Shown here: positions 6,701-8,158 of the stretch, in pieces | Layout: each line of letters begins with the position of its first letter | Numbering within the stretch: position 1 is the stretch's first letter | DNA from: Chloroflexota bacterium | GTDB taxonomy: Bacteria > Chloroflexota > Anaerolineae > Anaerolineales > DRMV01 | DNA length: 8,158 nt | Assembly: GCA_013153375.1 (NCBI GenBank) | Contig: JAADEN010000046.1 | Location: 1 to 8,158, forward strand | Direction: 5' to 3' | Notes under the pieces: model-generated | What the model was told of the DNA's origin: nothing | The model's database searches: none | The model's input: the letters and a program-made list of their open reading frames with translations, nothing else | Program-made: the position numbers and the translations under genes

Positions 6701-6709
6701 AGTATAGCA
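6701..6709 (-). promoter_or_regulatory. Extended -10 promoter candidate for the tsaE operon
   Basis: On the minus strand TGCTATACT matches the extended -10 form TGnTATAAT with one mismatch. It lies in the only sizeable gap (6660-6735) and about 40 bases before tsaE. No good -35 is present at 17 bases (that stretch is GC-only), which is consistent with an extended -10 type. The start of transcription would be near 6694, giving a leader of roughly 35 bases. Confidence 0.55.
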
Positions 6710-6735
6710 TAGGGCCGCGCCGCGGGCGCAAAAGG

Positions 6736-8158
6736 TTATTGCCCCTGAGCCTGGGGCGGGCGGGAAAAGTAGCGCTGCCACAGCGGCTGCAGGTCCACGC
6801 CGGGGGGCGTGTGCTGCGCCAGAAGCGCGGCCCAATCCGCGGGCGTGACGATGCGGCCCTGATAAGCGGCCCGATAAGCGCGCAGGAACGCGAAGAAGGC
6901 CTCGTCGCCCAGGGTCTGGCGCAGGTCGTGCCAGAAGTGCGCGCCCCGCAGATAGACCGTGTCGCGGTACGCGCGCCACGACTTGAACTCGTAAATGCTG
7001 CCGTCGATGGGCCGTTCGCCCGGCTGGTAATAGTCCACCCGATAAGTCCACCACCACTCCACCGCGATGGGGTCGCCCAGGCCCTCGTAGAACAGATACT
7101 CGCTGTAAGTGGCCAGCGACTCGTCCAGCCAGGGGTGCATGGCCTGGTCGTTGTGCACCTGCGCGAACCACCACTGATGTGCGACCTCGTGCACCGTGAT
7201 GGCCACCAGCAGCGACCAGGGCCGCCCGTTGTAGTAGTCGAAGAAATCGTAACTGACCAGCGCGATGCCGTCGTACTCCATGCCGTCGGGCAGGTCGGCC
7301 TGCACCACCACATATCGCTCCCGATGATAGGGGCCGAACAAATCCGCGTAGCGGCTCAGCGCCTGGCTCGCGGCGTCCAGCACATCCTCGCCGTACGCGC
7401 TCTCCAGAGGGAAGAAGTAGCCCTCGACGCGCACCTGGCCCAAAGTGCGTTCCAGGTGGATGAAATAAGGGCTGAAGAAGAACACCACGCCCCGCGTGGC
7501 ATCCAGGCGATAGCAAGAGCGGTGGGGGACATCCTCCGGGCAGGGCTCGGCCTGCGCGTTGGTGGCGATGCTCAGGTCCGGCGGCGGGTTGTAGATCTCC
7601 AGGGCCACCCGCACATCGCTCAGGGGGTAGGTGAGATTTTCGCCCGCGATCCAGGGCGTGTTGACCCGCCAGCCGCGGTGCGGGTCGTAGGGCGGCACGA
7701 AGAGGTACCAGTCGCCCCACAGCACCTGGCGCGCGGTGTAGCCCAGGGTGCGCGGCGCGTGCAGGTCCTCGCTGGGCTGCAACGCGGGCAGGTTGAGGCG
7801 GTAGCGCAGGCGCAGGGTGAGAGATTGGCCCGGCTTCAACGGCCGGGGCAGCACCACCTGCACCGACATCTCCCGCAGGCGGGCCTCCAGGGGCTGCCAG
7901 TCGCCCTCGGAGGTGCGCAGCCACGCGCCCTCGAAGCGGAACACCCCCGGATACCAGCGGGGCTGGGCCACCAGGACCAGATCCTCCAGAGGCCAGCCGG
8001 TGTCGTTGGCGTAGTGCACATCCTCCCGCACTTCCACCTGCTGGCTGAGGAAGTCGTAGCGCGCCTCCAGGTCGTAGCGGGGCCGGGGCAGGGGCGCGGC
8101 CGTGGGGCTCGGGGAGGGCGTCACCGCGGACCGCGTGGGGCTCGGCGTGGGCCGCGGA
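6736..8158 (-). CDS. Exported M1-family zinc metallopeptidase, N-terminus beyond window edge
   Basis: Gluzincin peptidase, probably an aminopeptidase acting outside the cytoplasm. Residues are counted from the GTG at 8124. An N-terminal beta-rich domain precedes the catalytic part. The zinc site is HEVAHQWW at 312-319 with the third ligand Glu335 in WLDESLA, the M1 spacing HExxH-x18-E. Tyr391 in VYLRGAHF fits the transition-state Tyr, followed by LRQTLGDEAFFAFLRAYR. The exopeptidase GxMEN element reads DGMEYDG at 280-286. That GTG is probably not the true start: the frame stays open to the window edge and codes a Pro/Thr/Ser-rich linker (…PTPSPTRSAVTPSPSPT…). Such linkers often follow a signal peptide or lipobox, so a secretion signal is expected just outside. 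The TAA stop is 76 bases before tsaE. The protein could instead be a non-peptidase M1 relative, but all zinc and catalytic residues are present. The substrate is unknown. Confidence 0.87.
   Translation of the reverse strand, partial: PRPTPSPTRSAVTPSPSPTAAPLPRPRYDLEARYDFLSQQVEVREDVHYANDTGWPLEDLVLVAQPRWYPGVFRFEGAWLRTSEGDWQPLEARLREMSVQVVLPRPLKPGQSLTLRLRYRLNLPALQPSEDLHAPRTLGYTARQVLWGDWYLFVPPYDPHRGWRVNTPWIAGENLTYPLSDVRVALEIYNPPPDLSIATNAQAEPCPEDVPHRSCYRLDATRGVVFFFSPYFIHLERTLGQVRVEGYFFPLESAYGEDVLDAASQALSRYADLFGPYHRERYVVVQADLPDGMEYDGIALVSYDFFDYYNGRPWSLLVAITVHEVAHQWWFAQVHNDQAMHPWLDESLATYSEYLFYEGLGDPIAVEWWWTYRVDYYQPGERPIDGSIYEFKSWRAYRDTVYLRGAHFWHDLRQTLGDEAFFAFLRAYRAAYQGRIVTPADWAALLAQHTPPGVDLQPLWQRYFSRPPQAQGQ
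8101..8145 (-). repeat. Short direct repeat coding the Thr/Pro/Ser linker
   Basis: The 12-base unit CCGAGCCCCACG (minus strand) occurs at 8145-8134 and again at 8112-8101, 33 bases (11 codons) apart and in frame. It codes Pro-Ser-Pro-Thr each time. This is the low-complexity linker of the peptidase; such repeats change length easily by slippage. Confidence 0.6.

Noticed and set aside
5217..6707. Long plus-strand frame opposite rimI, tsaB and tsaE (also 3554-4633 opposite the epimerase)
   Set aside because: Same shadow composition, no ribosome binding site or domain; the minus-strand genes explain the DNA.
6717..6729. Inverted repeat (5-base stem, 3-base loop) after the peptidase stop as an intrinsic terminator
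   Set aside because: The stem is short and no U-tract follows it on the minus strand; the T-run lies before the stem.
8122..8124. GTG at 8124 as the true start of the M1 peptidase
   Set aside because: There is no SD-like sequence in front of it, and the same Pro/Thr/Ser linker composition continues upstream in frame to the window edge, so the gene very likely begins outside.
1..8158. Defence system, mobile element, CRISPR array or RNA gene
   Set aside because: All DNA apart from short gaps is accounted for by recognisable housekeeping genes; no repeats with regular spacing, transposase motifs or tRNA/rRNA-like segments were seen.

Overview
This is a GC-rich window (about 70% G+C by eye) in which every gene I can support lies on the minus strand. 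It carries the middle or end of a housekeeping gene run rather than an obvious accessory island. I see no RNA genes, mobile elements, CRISPR arrays or integration sites. A Chloroflexota-type bacterium (Anaerolineae-like) is the most likely source. The reasons are the Thr/Pro/Ser-rich linker of an exported protein, the high GC, and the co-directional set of t6A, cell-wall and phosphoribosyltransferase genes. This assignment is inference, not proof.

In the direction of transcription (high to low coordinates) the layout is as follows. First comes an exported M1-type zinc metallopeptidase whose N-terminus is off the right edge (6736-8158). A 76-base gap follows, with an extended -10 promoter candidate, a short leader hairpin and a ribosome binding site. 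Then a tightly packed gene train runs off the left edge: tsaE (6165-6659), tsaB (5499-6161), rimI (4991-5530), a family 4 uracil-DNA glycosylase (4401-4994), a UDP-sugar 4-epimerase-like SDR (3416-4390), murA (2096-3388), an apt-like phosphoribosyltransferase (1478-2053) and murJ (1-1497, incomplete). Junctions are overlaps of 4, 20 and 32 bases or gaps of 3 to 42 bases, so most or all of the train is probably one operon. A perfect TATAAT right after the murA stop may give apt and murJ an extra promoter. No stretch over 300 bases lacks a gene.

The products fall into linked tasks. TsaE and TsaB are parts of the tRNA t6A37 machinery (TsaD is not in the window). RimI acetylates protein N-termini and is a frequent neighbour of tsaB. 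The UDG removes uracil from DNA. The epimerase, MurA and MurJ serve nucleotide-sugar and peptidoglycan precursor supply and export.

No new multi-gene system is visible. The two strongest unexpected signals are different in kind. (1) The palindromes AGCT (none found) and ACGT (one found) are nearly absent. Codon pairs switch to less usual synonyms precisely where those words would form, which suggests selection against them, for example by restriction-modification. (2) MurA has Asp in place of the usual active-site Cys, the natural fosfomycin-insensitive form.
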